Shown here: positions 44,408 through 53,395 of the stretch, piece after piece
How positions within the stretch are numbered: position 1 is the first letter of the stretch
Layout of the letters: the number at the start of each line of letters is the position of its first letter
DNA from: CAYWNA01 sp964459305
GTDB lineage: Bacteria > Planctomycetota > Planctomycetia > Pirellulales > Pirellulaceae
DNA length: 64,000 bases
Direction: 5' to 3'
NCBI GenBank assembly: GCA_964459305.1
Contig: CAYWNA010000024.1
Location: 1-64,000 of the forward strand
Translations under genes and position numbers: made by a program
Notes under the pieces: generated by a model
What the model was told of the DNA's origin: nothing
What the model saw: the letters and a program-made list of their open reading frames with translations, nothing else
Database searches by the model: none

Positions 44408-45250
44408 ATGAACATACTACTTATCGAAGACGATCAAGTGGACGCAAAAGCGATCCAGCGAATGGTGAACCAGTCGCTGGGCGACTCGTCTGAGGTGACG
44501 CAGGTCGCCGGTTTGTCGACCGGTTTGGGCTGTCTTGAACGAGGCGGGGTCGATCTGGTGCTCTTAGATCTCGGTTTGCCGGATAGCCAGGGGCTGGAGA
44601 CGCTGGAGAAGGTGCTTGCTTGGGCGCCCGATGTGCCCGTCGTCGTCCTGACGGGCGCGGACGATGAAGAAGCGGCACTCGGTGCAGTGCGTAAGGGCGC
44701 GCAGGACTATCTGATCAAGGGGCAGGTGGACGGCCAACTGCTTGTGCGTTCGATGCGGTATGCCATCGAGCGCCAGCAACTCCAGGGAGAACTGGACGAA
44801 GCCAGACGTAAAGAACAAGAGGAGCGGGAACGTGCGGAAACGCTGCAGGACCTCGAACACTACCGCGCTATTGGCCTGGCTGAAGAACTGGGTGAATTGA
44901 ATGGTCTTCCAGATCGCGACGCGAAAATCGCACATGCGCTGGTCCCAAAATACCGCGAAATTGTCGAAACCTATCTTCGTAGCGGACGCGTCCGGGACGA
45001 TCCGTGGTCCCAGCGAGTGCGCGAGTTCGCGGGCCAATTGGCGGCCCTTCGTTTCGGATCGCGTTCCGTCATGCAACTCCATTTGGGAGTGATGAATCGC
45101 GTCACCAATCAAGTCCTCCTGGACATGCAGCGAGGCGTCTCGCGTGAGGAGCACGACGGACGTTCGTTTTCGAAGGATGGTCGTCTGGTCCTCGTGGAAC
45201 TGCTGGCCGATCTGTTGGAGATCTACCGCAGCGCGGCTCTAGAAAAGTGA
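44408..45250 (+). CDS. Response regulator with coiled coil and helical C-terminal domain
   Basis: A 280-residue protein. The receiver (1-120) has Asp7-Asp8, phosphoacceptor Asp54 in LVLLDLGLPDS, Thr in VVLTGAD and Lys in YLIKGQ. It is followed by a charged coiled coil (about 125-158) and a helical domain (about 160-280; YREIVETYLRSGR ... RVREFAGQLAALRFGSRSV). This last resembles the RsbU/KaiA-type helical dimer domain in which a short H-x-x-hydrophobic segment is conserved. That is a tentative reading. It may act as a switch component upstream of the PP2C phosphatase encoded next, 92 bp downstream on the same strand. Confidence 0.8.
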   Translation: MNILLIEDDQVDAKAIQRMVNQSLGDSSEVTQVAGLSTGLGCLERGGVDLVLLDLGLPDSQGLETLEKVLAWAPDVPVVVLTGADDEEAALGAVRKGAQDYLIKGQVDGQLLVRSMRYAIERQQLQGELDEARRKEQEERERAETLQDLEHYRAIGLAEELGELNGLPDRDAKIAHALVPKYREIVETYLRSGRVRDDPWSQRVREFAGQLAALRFGSRSVMQLHLGVMNRVTNQVLLDMQRGVSREEHDGRSFSKDGRLVLVELLADLLEIYRSAALEK

Positions 45251-45342
45251 GTGAAGAAACTACAGATGGATGGAAGTACTGTGGCAACAGCGATATGGTT
45301 GGGCACACGCCGAAGTGAGCTACGAGTCGCGGAGGGCACATA

Positions 45343-47745
45343 ATGGCCGACGAACACGAATTAGATGACGACTCATCGTCAGGTTTCCTTCCGGTGATTT
45401 CCGGGGCCGATCAGGCAGTTAGGGCAGCGAAGCCGCGCCATGTCCTGGTGGTCGAGGATGACGTTGCCGATTACAAAACCATCGTACGTTATCTCAGCAA
45501 AACCGAGGGCCTTGACTTCCGGACCGAACGGGCCGTTCAACTCGCCGATGGTCTGGAACGGTTGGCCGACGACGGCATTGATATTGTCCTGCTGGATATC
45601 AATTTGCCTGACAGCAGGGGGCTGGAGACCTTTCAGAAACTGCACGACCAGGTTCCGCAGGTGCCCGTCATTGTTCTCACGGGCCATCCCGACGAGTCCA
45701 TCGCGATCCAGGCGGCCAAAAAGGGTGCCCAGGACTACTTGGTCAAGGGGGAATTCGACGGCAATCTGCTCGTCCGCTCAATTCGCTATTCCATGGCACG
45801 GAACAAGGCCAAGGTAGAATTGGCCCGTGCCCTCCAGTTGGCGCGAACGGGCTCGACGAACCTGTGCAACATTATCAACAGAAATGCCGATGGCATGTTG
45901 GTCGTGGACAGCAGCGGAAGCATCCTGTTCTCGAACCCGACCGCCGATACCCTCTTCGGGCGCTCGGCAGGTGAACTCCTAGGCGAACGTTTCGGCCTTC
46001 CGCTAACGTCTCGTCAAGTGACCGAGGAGGTAATCTCCGGTGGCGACGGGCAAAACGTGCCAGTGGAGATGCGGGTAGTCGAAATGTTGTGGGAGGGACT
46101 TCCCACCTTTCTGGTAACGCTTCGCGATCTGACACGGCAGAGGCTGGCCGAGGCCGATCACGCACGCCTGGTGGCCATCGCCCAGTCCACCGAAGACGCG
46201 GTAATGAGCGCAGACGTTGACGGGATCGTGCGGAGTTGGAATCCGGGTGCAAAGCGGATATTCGGTTACTCGGCCGACGAGATACTCGGCCAACATGTGT
46301 CGATGTTGACGCCACAGCGGGAGCGTGCCAAGGCGATCGCATTCATCGAGCGAGTGAAAGGGGGTGAAACGATCAGCCAAGTAGAAACGATGCGGCTGCG
46401 TAAGGACGGCAAGACGATCGACGTTTCTCTTTCGCTGTTTCCCATCCGCGATATGGAACAGAGAATCGTCAGTATCGGCGGTATCGTCCGCGACATCACC
46501 GAACGTCAGCGGGCTCGCAGGGCAGTGGCGGAAAGCGAAGCTCGATATCGGAGCCTGTTTGAAGATTCGCCGGTTCCTCTGCGCGAGGAAGATCTGTCCG
46601 GGATCAAGGCACACATCGATGAGCTGCGAGAATCGGGGATCGACGACTTCGAAGAATACTTCGGCTGCCATCCGGAGGTCGTCAACGAGTGTGCCCGGAT
46701 GATCAGGATTACGGACGTGAATGCCGCAACGCTGCGCCTGTACGGTGCCCAGGCGGAGGACGAGTTTCAGGGGCGGTTTGCGGCGTCTTTCGACGAATCG
46801 TCGCGCAGTCCATTCGTCAAAGAATTGATAGCGATCGCCGAAGGCAAGAGAAAGTTTGAGTGCGAGACCTCCGTTCGGACGTTCGCTGGTGAGGAGAAAA
46901 GCATCGCCTTAAGATGGAGAGCGGCACCCGGTTATGAAGATACCTTCTCCAGGGTTTGGGTGTCGACCGTCGATCTCACCGATTTCAAGCGTGCGCGGGA
47001 TGTCCTGCAAAGGAACGAGCTTCAGATGACGGTGGCGCAGGCAATCCAGCAACGACTGCTCCCGCAGACCCCGGCGCCGCTGGCCGGGTTTGACATCGCC
47101 GGTGCATTATATCCCGCCCACTTTGCGGCCGGCGACTACTATGATTACCTCCCCATGCTCGATGGGTCGATGGGGTTGGCTATCGGCGACGTTTCTGGCC
47201 ATGGGTTCGGACCTGCACTACTGATGGCCACAACCAGCGCCCATCTGCAGTCGCTGGTACAACTGCGCGACGACCTTGGAGAGATCCTCAGACTTCTCAA
47301 CCAAACCCTGTTCGCTAAGACCGATCCCGAGTATTTCGTCACGCTTCTTCTCGCGAAGTTGGACGTGCAAACACGATCCCTTTGCTACAGTAGCGCGGGG
47401 CATCGCTCCGGTTACGTCCTGGACTCCGCTGGCGAGGTGAAAGCCCGCTTGGAGAGCACCAGCATTCCCATCGCAATCGCACCGGATGCGGAGTTTCCTG
47501 ACGGAGATTCCGTCGACCTCGATAGAGGCGACTTGGTTGTCTTGTTGACCGACGGGTTCGTAGAAACAAGGTCGCGTGCGGGCGAGTATTTCCAGGCCGA
47601 ACGCGTACTCGACGTCGTCCGAGCCAATCGGAGTCGCCCTGCCAGCGAGATCATTGAGACCCTGTACCAGGCGGTCAAGGACTTCTCCGGTCTGCAATCG
47701 CTGGACGATGATCTCACTGCCATCGTGATCAAGGTCGATTCTTGA
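45343..47745 (+). CDS. Receiver-PAS-PAS-PP2C (SpoIIE) phosphatase
   Basis: An 800-residue fused regulator. A receiver (about 30-150) has Asp39-Asp40, phosphoacceptor Asp85 in VLLDINLPDS and Lys in YLVKGE. Two PAS domains follow at about 170-265 and 278-395 (VMSADVDGIVRSWNPGAKRI), then a third PAS-like stretch (400-545). The C-terminal PP2C/SpoIIE domain (about 580-800) has all expected blocks: AAGDYYDY, GDVSGHGFG, VLLTDGFVE and DDDLTAIVIK. Such proteins dephosphorylate anti-anti-sigma factors in partner-switching systems. No anti-anti-sigma or anti-sigma kinase gene is in the window, so its target is unknown. The operon continues, apparently without function link, to the nitrilase-family gene 36 bp away. 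Confidence 0.9.
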   Translation: MADEHELDDDSSSGFLPVISGADQAVRAAKPRHVLVVEDDVADYKTIVRYLSKTEGLDFRTERAVQLADGLERLADDGIDIVLLDINLPDSRGLETFQKLHDQVPQVPVIVLTGHPDESIAIQAAKKGAQDYLVKGEFDGNLLVRSIRYSMARNKAKVELARALQLARTGSTNLCNIINRNADGMLVVDSSGSILFSNPTADTLFGRSAGELLGERFGLPLTSRQVTEEVISGGDGQNVPVEMRVVEMLWEGLPTFLVTLRDLTRQRLAEADHARLVAIAQSTEDAVMSADVDGIVRSWNPGAKRIFGYSADEILGQHVSMLTPQRERAKAIAFIERVKGGETISQVETMRLRKDGKTIDVSLSLFPIRDMEQRIVSIGGIVRDITERQRARRAVAESEARYRSLFEDSPVPLREEDLSGIKAHIDELRESGIDDFEEYFGCHPEVVNECARMIRITDVNAATLRLYGAQAEDEFQGRFAASFDESSRSPFVKELIAIAEGKRKFECETSVRTFAGEEKSIALRWRAAPGYEDTFSRVWVSTVDLTDFKRARDVLQRNELQMTVAQAIQQRLLPQTPAPLAGFDIAGALYPAHFAAGDYYDYLPMLDGSMGLAIGDVSGHGFGPALLMATTSAHLQSLVQLRDDLGEILRLLNQTLFAKTDPEYFVTLLLAKLDVQTRSLCYSSAGHRSGYVLDSAGEVKARLESTSIPIAIAPDAEFPDGDSVDLDRGDLVVLLTDGFVETRSRAGEYFQAERVLDVVRANRSRPASEIIETLYQAVKDFSGLQSLDDDLTAIVIKVDS

Positions 47746-47781
47746 CCCGCCAACCATGACTCAAACTAGAAGCCAACCTTC

Positions 47782-48771
47782 ATGCCTGAATCACTCAAGA
47801 ACGAACCGACCAAAACGTTGCGAGTCGCGGCCGTGCAATTCCAGCACGCGCCGGGTGACAAAGAAGCGAATCTGAATGTCATTGGCAAATTCGCAGAAGA
47901 GGCTGCGGAGCGAGAGGTGCAGCTTATCTGTTTCCCCGAATGCTGCATATCGGGCTACTGGCACTTGCGGCATTTGTCAGAGGAGCAGCTGACGGAGTTG
48001 GCCGAACCCGTGTTTGATGGCCCGTCGTCGCAGGCACTGATGCAATTGTCTCGCAACTACCAGATGACGATCGGCGCGGGGCTGGTCGAACTGGCCGGCG
48101 ATGGAAGATTGTACAACACCTACGTAGTCGCCATGCCCGATGGACGCTTCGCTCGTCATCGAAAACTGCACTGCTTTATCAGCGAGCACATGGAATCGGG
48201 CGACGAGTTCACTGTCGTCGATACGCCGGACGGTTGGCGCATCGGGGTATTGATTTGTTATGACAACAACATCGTCGAGAACGTTCGGGCTACCGCTTTG
48301 GCTGGTGCTGAGCTCCTTCTGGCACCGCACCAGACCGGTGGCTGCGACTCGGGAAGCCCTCACGCGATGGGTGTTGTCGATCGCGCCGTGTGGGACCGTC
48401 GCGAACGTGATCCAGAAGCGATCGAAGCAGAATTCCGAGGCGATAAGGGGCGCGGATGGCTGATGCGTTGGCTGCCGGCGCGAGCACACGACAACGGTAT
48501 TTTCCTTGTCTTCAGCAACGGTGTCGGCCCAGACGGCGACGAAGTTCGCACCGGCAACGCGACGATTTTGGATCCTTACGGGCGGATCATCAACGAAACG
48601 TGGAAAGCCGCCGATGAGATGGTCGTTGGCGACCTGGACGCCGGATTGAGAGACCGTTGCACCGGGGTGCGATGGATCAGGGCACGCCGGCCCGAATTGT
48701 ATGAACCGCTGGTCGTGAAGACGGGCCGCGAAGAGGATACGCGAGCAGTGCGGTTCGAACACCTCAAGTGA
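47782..48771 (+). CDS. Carbon-nitrogen hydrolase (nitrilase superfamily)
   Basis: A 329-residue cytoplasmic amidohydrolase. The catalytic triad Glu53 (FPECCISGYW), Lys128 (RHRKLH) and Cys159 (GVLICYDNN) is complete, with the nitrilase start VAAVQFQHAPGDKEAN. Substrate cannot be told from the sequence: N-carbamoyl amine or amide hydrolases are closest in shape. The insert around 190-235 (QTGGCDSGSPHAMGVVDRAVWDRRERDPEAIEAE) is longer than in most members. The stop overlaps the converging chorismate mutase gene by 8 bp. The start ATG is not accompanied by a strong ribosome site. Confidence 0.88.
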   Translation: MPESLKNEPTKTLRVAAVQFQHAPGDKEANLNVIGKFAEEAAEREVQLICFPECCISGYWHLRHLSEEQLTELAEPVFDGPSSQALMQLSRNYQMTIGAGLVELAGDGRLYNTYVVAMPDGRFARHRKLHCFISEHMESGDEFTVVDTPDGWRIGVLICYDNNIVENVRATALAGAELLLAPHQTGGCDSGSPHAMGVVDRAVWDRRERDPEAIEAEFRGDKGRGWLMRWLPARAHDNGIFLVFSNGVGPDGDEVRTGNATILDPYGRIINETWKAADEMVVGDLDAGLRDRCTGVRWIRARRPELYEPLVVKTGREEDTRAVRFEHLK

Positions 48772-49201
48772 CGAGGCTGTCCTGGCTGGCGATGTACTCG
48801 GCGATCCACCGCTCCAGTTCTTCATAGTCAACGGGCGGCAACTGGCTCAAGTCGGGACGCAGGCTTTGAGCTTCCTTGACGTAGATGTGTACGATTTCCT
48901 TCTGGCCCCTGTCCGTATTCCAATTGACCAGGATGCGAATGCAGCGTCTGAGCGAACCAGGAACCTCGACTTCGTAGCTGCATAACAGAGGCACGTCGAT
49001 CCAGCCCAATTGGCGCGCCGCGAACGCAGGGAACTGGGCGTCCAGATCTCTGGTAACGGTGAATATGGCGCTGGCCACATCTTCCAGTTCGATTCCGTTC
49101 AATCGAATCATCAGCGCCAGCAACTGCCGCGTGGCGACCAGGATCTCGTCGCTCGTGTTTCCTTCTGCAACCGTTGCCCCTCGGACTCCACGACACGCCA
49201 T
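48764..49201 (-). CDS. aroH: Chorismate mutase, AroH type
   Basis: A 145-residue monofunctional AroH-class chorismate mutase, converting chorismate to prephenate in the phenylalanine/tyrosine pathway. Catalytic residues match the Bacillus enzyme: Arg7 (RGVRGA), Arg63, Cys74 and Glu77 (LLCSYEV), Arg89 and Tyr107. It has a C-terminal extension of about 25 residues (PVDYEELERWIAEYIASQDS), longer than usual. AroH forms trimers with the active site at the subunit border. The stop overlaps the nitrilase gene on the opposite strand. No other aro gene is in the window. Confidence 0.92.
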   Translation of the reverse strand: MACRGVRGATVAEGNTSDEILVATRQLLALMIRLNGIELEDVASAIFTVTRDLDAQFPAFAARQLGWIDVPLLCSYEVEVPGSLRRCIRILVNWNTDRGQKEIVHIYVKEAQSLRPDLSQLPPVDYEELERWIAEYIASQDSLVT

Positions 49202-49287
49202 TTTTTGTCCTTCTAGCTCAGTGCCTGCCCATCAATTGGTAGCCATCTTAGAATACCCAAGAACCAGGCGAAAATACAGGGCAATCG

Positions 49288-50340
49288 TTAGCCGCCCGGA
49301 CGCAAAGACATGTTGACGTAAGTATAGCCCCCGCTGTTCTGACGGGCCAGTCGCAACATGAAGTTGTCCTCCTCACCGAGTGCCCCAAAACCGAACTGAA
49401 TGCAGTGAATTGTGGTGCGGCGGCCGGCAAGTTTGTGGATATTGGCCAATTGCATTTCGTTCAAATGCGGATCCCCACCATCGGTCAGCAAGAATACGGC
49501 GTCGGGTTCCATCGCCAATGCAGCCCGCAACGCCATGTCGTGCGAGGTGCCACCGAAAGCGGCCAAGCGGTCGACGAACTCGGATACCCCCGCCACGTTA
49601 TCCTCGGTAACCGAAATTAGACGCGTCGTGTTGTAGTAGACGCACTTATGTGAATAGCCGATGATCTGAAATCGGTGATTCGTTTTCAACGCTGTCAGGG
49701 TACGGGACAGTTCCACGCGTGCGGCCGACAGAGCGTTCAGCCCGCTGCCGCCCATGCTCTTCGATCGATCGACGGCAAACACGAACGAATGCCCTACAGC
49801 CGCAGCCGAACCAAAAAGCGAAACTTGCGTTTTCGGCCCCAGCGAGGGCCGAGCGGCCCGCATGGCGGCTTCTTCGGCGAGGATCGCTTCGTCGTCCAAA
49901 CCAGGCAGGATCGGCCGGCGCCCCCGGCCGCGAAGATTGAGGTCATGGACGAGGATATCGTCCGGCGAACCGGCAGGTGAGGCCGACCCGGGCAACTGAA
50001 TATCCGGAATCAGCAAAGACGATGGATCTGATGCCTCAATCGGTCTCTGATTTCCATTCGCCGCTGCCGCCGAGGATGTCGTGGTCGCGTCCTGCATCGC
50101 TTGCTCTGCCTGTTGCTCAGGCTCTTCCGCTTCATCGTAGTAGGCAAATCGCTCGCTTGGCTGGCGATGGGCCAGGACGATCCCGACCTCACGAGTCGAT
50201 TCATCCGGTGCCGACGTTGCGGTCGATCCCACCGTGACACCCAGGAGAACGAGCAATATCAAGTGAAGGACCAGCGACATCATCCACGCTGGTATGAAAG
50301 TGCGTCGAACCGCATCGGCTGTTGTCGCCTCGGCATGCAT
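49288..50340 (-). CDS. VWA-domain membrane protein
   Basis: A 350-residue protein with one N-terminal membrane segment (about 18-40, MMSLVLHLILLVLLGVTVGS). A Glu/Ala/Ser-rich, probably disordered, linker to about residue 170 follows, then a VWA domain (about 183-350). The metal-ion-dependent adhesion site is intact: DRSKS (Asp191, Ser193, Ser195), a Thr in FGGTSHD and FLLTDGGDPH. The topology, with a short cytoplasmic N-terminus and an outer VWA domain, fits an envelope-anchored protein binding partners through a divalent metal. The ATG at 50340 is preferred to the GTG at 50349. No gene of a classical VWA operon (MoxR ATPase) is next to it. Confidence 0.85.
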   Translation of the reverse strand: MHAEATTADAVRRTFIPAWMMSLVLHLILLVLLGVTVGSTATSAPDESTREVGIVLAHRQPSERFAYYDEAEEPEQQAEQAMQDATTTSSAAAANGNQRPIEASDPSSLLIPDIQLPGSASPAGSPDDILVHDLNLRGRGRRPILPGLDDEAILAEEAAMRAARPSLGPKTQVSLFGSAAAVGHSFVFAVDRSKSMGGSGLNALSAARVELSRTLTALKTNHRFQIIGYSHKCVYYNTTRLISVTEDNVAGVSEFVDRLAAFGGTSHDMALRAALAMEPDAVFLLTDGGDPHLNEMQLANIHKLAGRRTTIHCIQFGFGALGEEDNFMLRLARQNSGGYTYVNMSLRPGG

Positions 50341-50609
50341 GGCGGCCACGGACCTGTTTTTGGAACTGTTCAGGTGCCCTGCCTTTCATTATCTCATATT
50401 CTTCCGTCCTGGCGCCAGATTTTGAGACAGAACTGCCCAAACTGAAATCCTACAACCGGACTGGGAGTATTGATTCAATGGCGGGGAGTGATCATGCCAC
50501 CGAAGACTATCCGACGCCGAAACCAGCCGTATTCACTGAGACGGCTTTATGTTACGTTAATGGTTGAATTAGATTATTTACTACCAGTGGGTGGAGCTTT
50601 ATACCGTCC

Positions 50610-51407
50610 ATGTTAATGAGAAGACGAAGACGGCAGGCGGAGAAAGCAAAACGGCAGGGCTTGCGAGCCGCGGGGCGATTCAACTCGCAACTGATGGACT
50701 TCGTTCGTCCCTACGTCCAACCGGGAATCTCAACCGGCGAGATCGACCGCTTGGTTCATGAATACACGCTGGATCACGGACATGTCCCTGCCCCGTTGAA
50801 CTACCAGGGCTTTCCCAAGAGCTGCTGCACGAGTGTGAATGAGGTCATCTGTCACGGGGTCCCCGGCGATTATGTGCTGAAGGAAGGGGATATCGTCAAC
50901 CTCGACGTCACGACCATTGTTGACGACTGGCATGGCGACCAGTCTGAGACCTTCTTGATTGGCGAAGTCACGGATGAAGCCCGTGCTTTGGTCCAGTGCT
51001 CACACGATTGCCTTTACGCCGCAATCGACGCGATTAAGCCAAACTGCCGCGTTTCCGACATCGGCACGGCCGTTGTCCGCGTCGCCCACGCTCAGGGATT
51101 CTCGGTAGTAAAAGACTATGTCGGACATGGACTGGGAAAGAAGTTTCACCAAGAGCCCACGATTTCCCACATTCCCACGCCGGAAGGTCGCCGCCAGCGG
51201 TTGCGGCCGGGTGTTTCGTTCACCATCGAGCCGATGATCAACGTGGGTGTCTCGGACGGCGTGCAAGACGAGAACGATGGCTGGACCGTGCGCACGACAG
51301 ACGGCAAGCTGTCAGCTCAATTCGAGCACACAATCATGATGGGGCAGGAATCGCCGGAAATCCTTACGCTCACAAAGGATGGCCCTCAGCGAGGGTACAC
51401 GTTCTAG
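50610..51407 (+). CDS. map: Methionine aminopeptidase, type I
   Basis: A 265-residue type I methionine aminopeptidase removing N-terminal Met from nascent proteins. Metal ligands are in the expected places: His82 (NEVICHG), Asp99 and Asp110 (NLDVTTIVDDWHGDQSETF), His173 (VGHGLGKKFH), Glu207 (FTIEPM) and Glu239 (QFEHT). The N-terminal 20 residues (MLMRRRRRQAEKAKRQ) are unusually basic and do not match the usual K-x-x-x-E-I-x-x-M-R start of the family, so the start may be later. Many planctomycetes carry more than one map gene, so this may be an accessory copy. Upstream (50341-50609) nothing else is seen. Confidence 0.92.
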   Translation: MLMRRRRRQAEKAKRQGLRAAGRFNSQLMDFVRPYVQPGISTGEIDRLVHEYTLDHGHVPAPLNYQGFPKSCCTSVNEVICHGVPGDYVLKEGDIVNLDVTTIVDDWHGDQSETFLIGEVTDEARALVQCSHDCLYAAIDAIKPNCRVSDIGTAVVRVAHAQGFSVVKDYVGHGLGKKFHQEPTISHIPTPEGRRQRLRPGVSFTIEPMINVGVSDGVQDENDGWTVRTTDGKLSAQFEHTIMMGQESPEILTLTKDGPQRGYTF

Positions 51408-51502
51408 AACGACTTGACCTTGAGCCCGTAACGAGAATCGGTTACAAGTCCGCCCAGGTCTCTCTCTTCACGTCTGGTCCGTTGTCCACAGCGAGTCTCA
51501 TC

Positions 51503-52732
51503 ATGCGCCCGCTTTGCTTCCTCCTATTTTGTGTTGGCGTGTTGTCTTGCGCCCTCTGCCACGCCGAGGGTCGGCTCCCGATTCAACTGAGCATTGAAAA
51601 CGACGGCGTCGAGGCCCGAAGTGGTCCGGGCGCGGAGTTCTATGCCACGGACCTGCTGCCGGTTGGCACCAAGATCGAGGTGCACCGCCGTAAAGGCGAC
51701 TGGCTGGGAATACGACCGCCGGAGGGAAGTTTCAGCTTGATGCAGAAGAGCCAGTTGAGAATGACGGGAGAGCCATCTGTCGCTGAAGTCACCGTGAATG
51801 ATGCAATGTGCCGAATTGGATCGAACGTCGATAAGATCAAGGATCATGCCTCTCAGGTTCGCCTCAAAAAGGGCGAACTAGTCGCAGTCGTGGACACGAA
51901 ACAAGTCCAGGCGGAGCTCACTGACCGTGGATGGTGTCGTATCGAGCCCCCGGCTGGAGAGTTTCGCTGGGTCCATGCAGAGGACTTGCAGAATGACCGC
52001 GCCGCTCACGCCGCGACGAAGACGGCTGAAAACGAGCCGGATCGAGAGGTCGTTCAGGTTCGGCAGGACGATCAGGACGTTTACGGTACGACCTGCCCGC
52101 GCGAACCGGCGTCGGAAGAGAAAACTGAACCTGCGGCAAAGGACAGCAGCGAAACGCAAGACGCTACCGACAAGTGGGTGTCACGCAATGGAGCAGCCAC
52201 CGATAGCTTGGACGAGATTGGATTGCAGTTCTCGCTGATGGTGGCGCAGGAGATGCGGGCGTGGCGATTGAGCCAATTGCGCGACCGCGTGGAAGCTGTC
52301 GCGAGCAGACTGAAGACCGATGCGGACAAATCGCGTGCGCAGCTTCTGTTGGAGCGAATCGGCGAGTTCGAGAAGTTGCAGAACCGATTCGTAGCTGCAG
52401 GCGGAGACGCGTTGGTCGCTGACGGCAATTCGTCCGGGACAGCCGTCAGCGGCGACCCGCAGACACCGGCGCGGGCAGATACCGGCGTCCGTTACGATGG
52501 CATGGGGTGGCTGGTACCGGTCCACTCGACGAAACGAGTCGCCCCGCCCTACGCCCTGTTAGATGCTGAAGGTGACGTCCTGCAGTACGTGTCGCCTGCG
52601 CCGGGATTGAACCTGCGCCGCTATGCAAAGAAGCAGGTGGGAATCTTCGGTCAACGCGGCTATCTGCCTGCTCTCAAGAAGTCCCACTTGACGGCGGAGC
52701 GGATCATTGATGTGGAGCGGCATTTGCGGTAG
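51503..52732 (+). CDS. Exported bacterial SH3-domain protein
   Basis: A 409-residue exported protein with a signal peptide (MRPLCFLLFCVGVLSCALCHA). Two bacterial SH3-like domains lie at about 25-90 (NDGVEARSGPGAEFYATDLL ... GDWLGIRPPEGS) and 95-165 (MCRIGSNVDKI ... GWCRIEPPAGEF), the type that binds peptidoglycan or other cell-wall polymers. A Glu/Asp/Ala-rich linker (170-235), a helical segment (240-310) and an unassigned C-terminal domain with PAPGLNLRRYAKKQVGIFGQ follow; this last looks like a third SH3-like fold. It is probably a periplasmic envelope scaffold. A TTG start at 51482 is possible, but the signal peptide begins at 51503. Confidence 0.8.
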   Translation: MRPLCFLLFCVGVLSCALCHAEGRLPIQLSIENDGVEARSGPGAEFYATDLLPVGTKIEVHRRKGDWLGIRPPEGSFSLMQKSQLRMTGEPSVAEVTVNDAMCRIGSNVDKIKDHASQVRLKKGELVAVVDTKQVQAELTDRGWCRIEPPAGEFRWVHAEDLQNDRAAHAATKTAENEPDREVVQVRQDDQDVYGTTCPREPASEEKTEPAAKDSSETQDATDKWVSRNGAATDSLDEIGLQFSLMVAQEMRAWRLSQLRDRVEAVASRLKTDADKSRAQLLLERIGEFEKLQNRFVAAGGDALVADGNSSGTAVSGDPQTPARADTGVRYDGMGWLVPVHSTKRVAPPYALLDAEGDVLQYVSPAPGLNLRRYAKKQVGIFGQRGYLPALKKSHLTAERIIDVERHLR

Positions 52733-52770
52733 CGCACATCTCGTTGGAGAGTCCTCGGTCGCGGGCCACA

Positions 52771-53199
52771 TCAAGCTGATAGCTTCTTCTGATCGTCCAC
52801 GAGACGTTGCTGCTCCCCAATCCAATCCGCCACGCGGCCAGCAGTCGGGAAGAGGCTCAGCACGCCCAACAGCATCAGGCCTGCCACAACGAGGCTGATA
52901 ATATGGCCTTCGATCATGTACGCCGCAAGCGCGAACAACGATGCGCCTTCGAAGACCGCCGCGCGAACGATGGTTTTCAGCTGGTAGACGGCGGCGAGTT
53001 TTCCAGCGTCGGTATCCGGTATTCGCGTCTGTGGATTTGGGGGTCGCCACGCGCCATCGGCGATCTGCCGCCGGTTCGCCGCCACGATAAGCCCTGGAAC
53101 GACGAAAGCCATCCCTCCAAAAACGACGGCCATGCCAAGCGCCATGTACGTCAACGAAGTGTTGTCACGTTGATTCTCCAAACGCCTACTTGATGACAC
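52771..53199 (-). CDS. Small membrane protein with two or three segments
   Basis: A 142-residue membrane protein I do not recognise. There are hydrophobic segments near 19-40 (MALGMAVVFGGMAFVVPGLIV), 78-96 (AAVFEGASLFALAAYMIEG) and 97-115 (HIISLVVAGLMLLGVLSLF). The C-terminus (WIGEQQRLVDDQKKLSA) is hydrophilic. The start is unsure: I take GTG at 53199; TTG at 53181 and ATG at 53145 are alternatives. The whole longer frame to 53481 has no membrane pattern in its first 95 codons and is not supported. It converges with the SH3-domain gene. Confidence 0.55.
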   Translation of the reverse strand: MSSSRRLENQRDNTSLTYMALGMAVVFGGMAFVVPGLIVAANRRQIADGAWRPPNPQTRIPDTDAGKLAAVYQLKTIVRAAVFEGASLFALAAYMIEGHIISLVVAGLMLLGVLSLFPTAGRVADWIGEQQRLVDDQKKLSA

Positions 53200-53395
53200 T
53201 CTTGTTTGATGCGGACACGCGGTGCAGTGGGTCCGATCCGCTGGCTTTCTCGTAACGCATTGCCAGACAACATCTTGCGCCGCGACGGGTCTTCCCGGTT
53301 GGATAAGGATGCAGCTGGGCACGAGGCTTGCAGCTAGCTTCAATCGATGAAGTGTGTCTAGACGATAGCCATCTGTTTGGACGAAAGGTGGAGCC

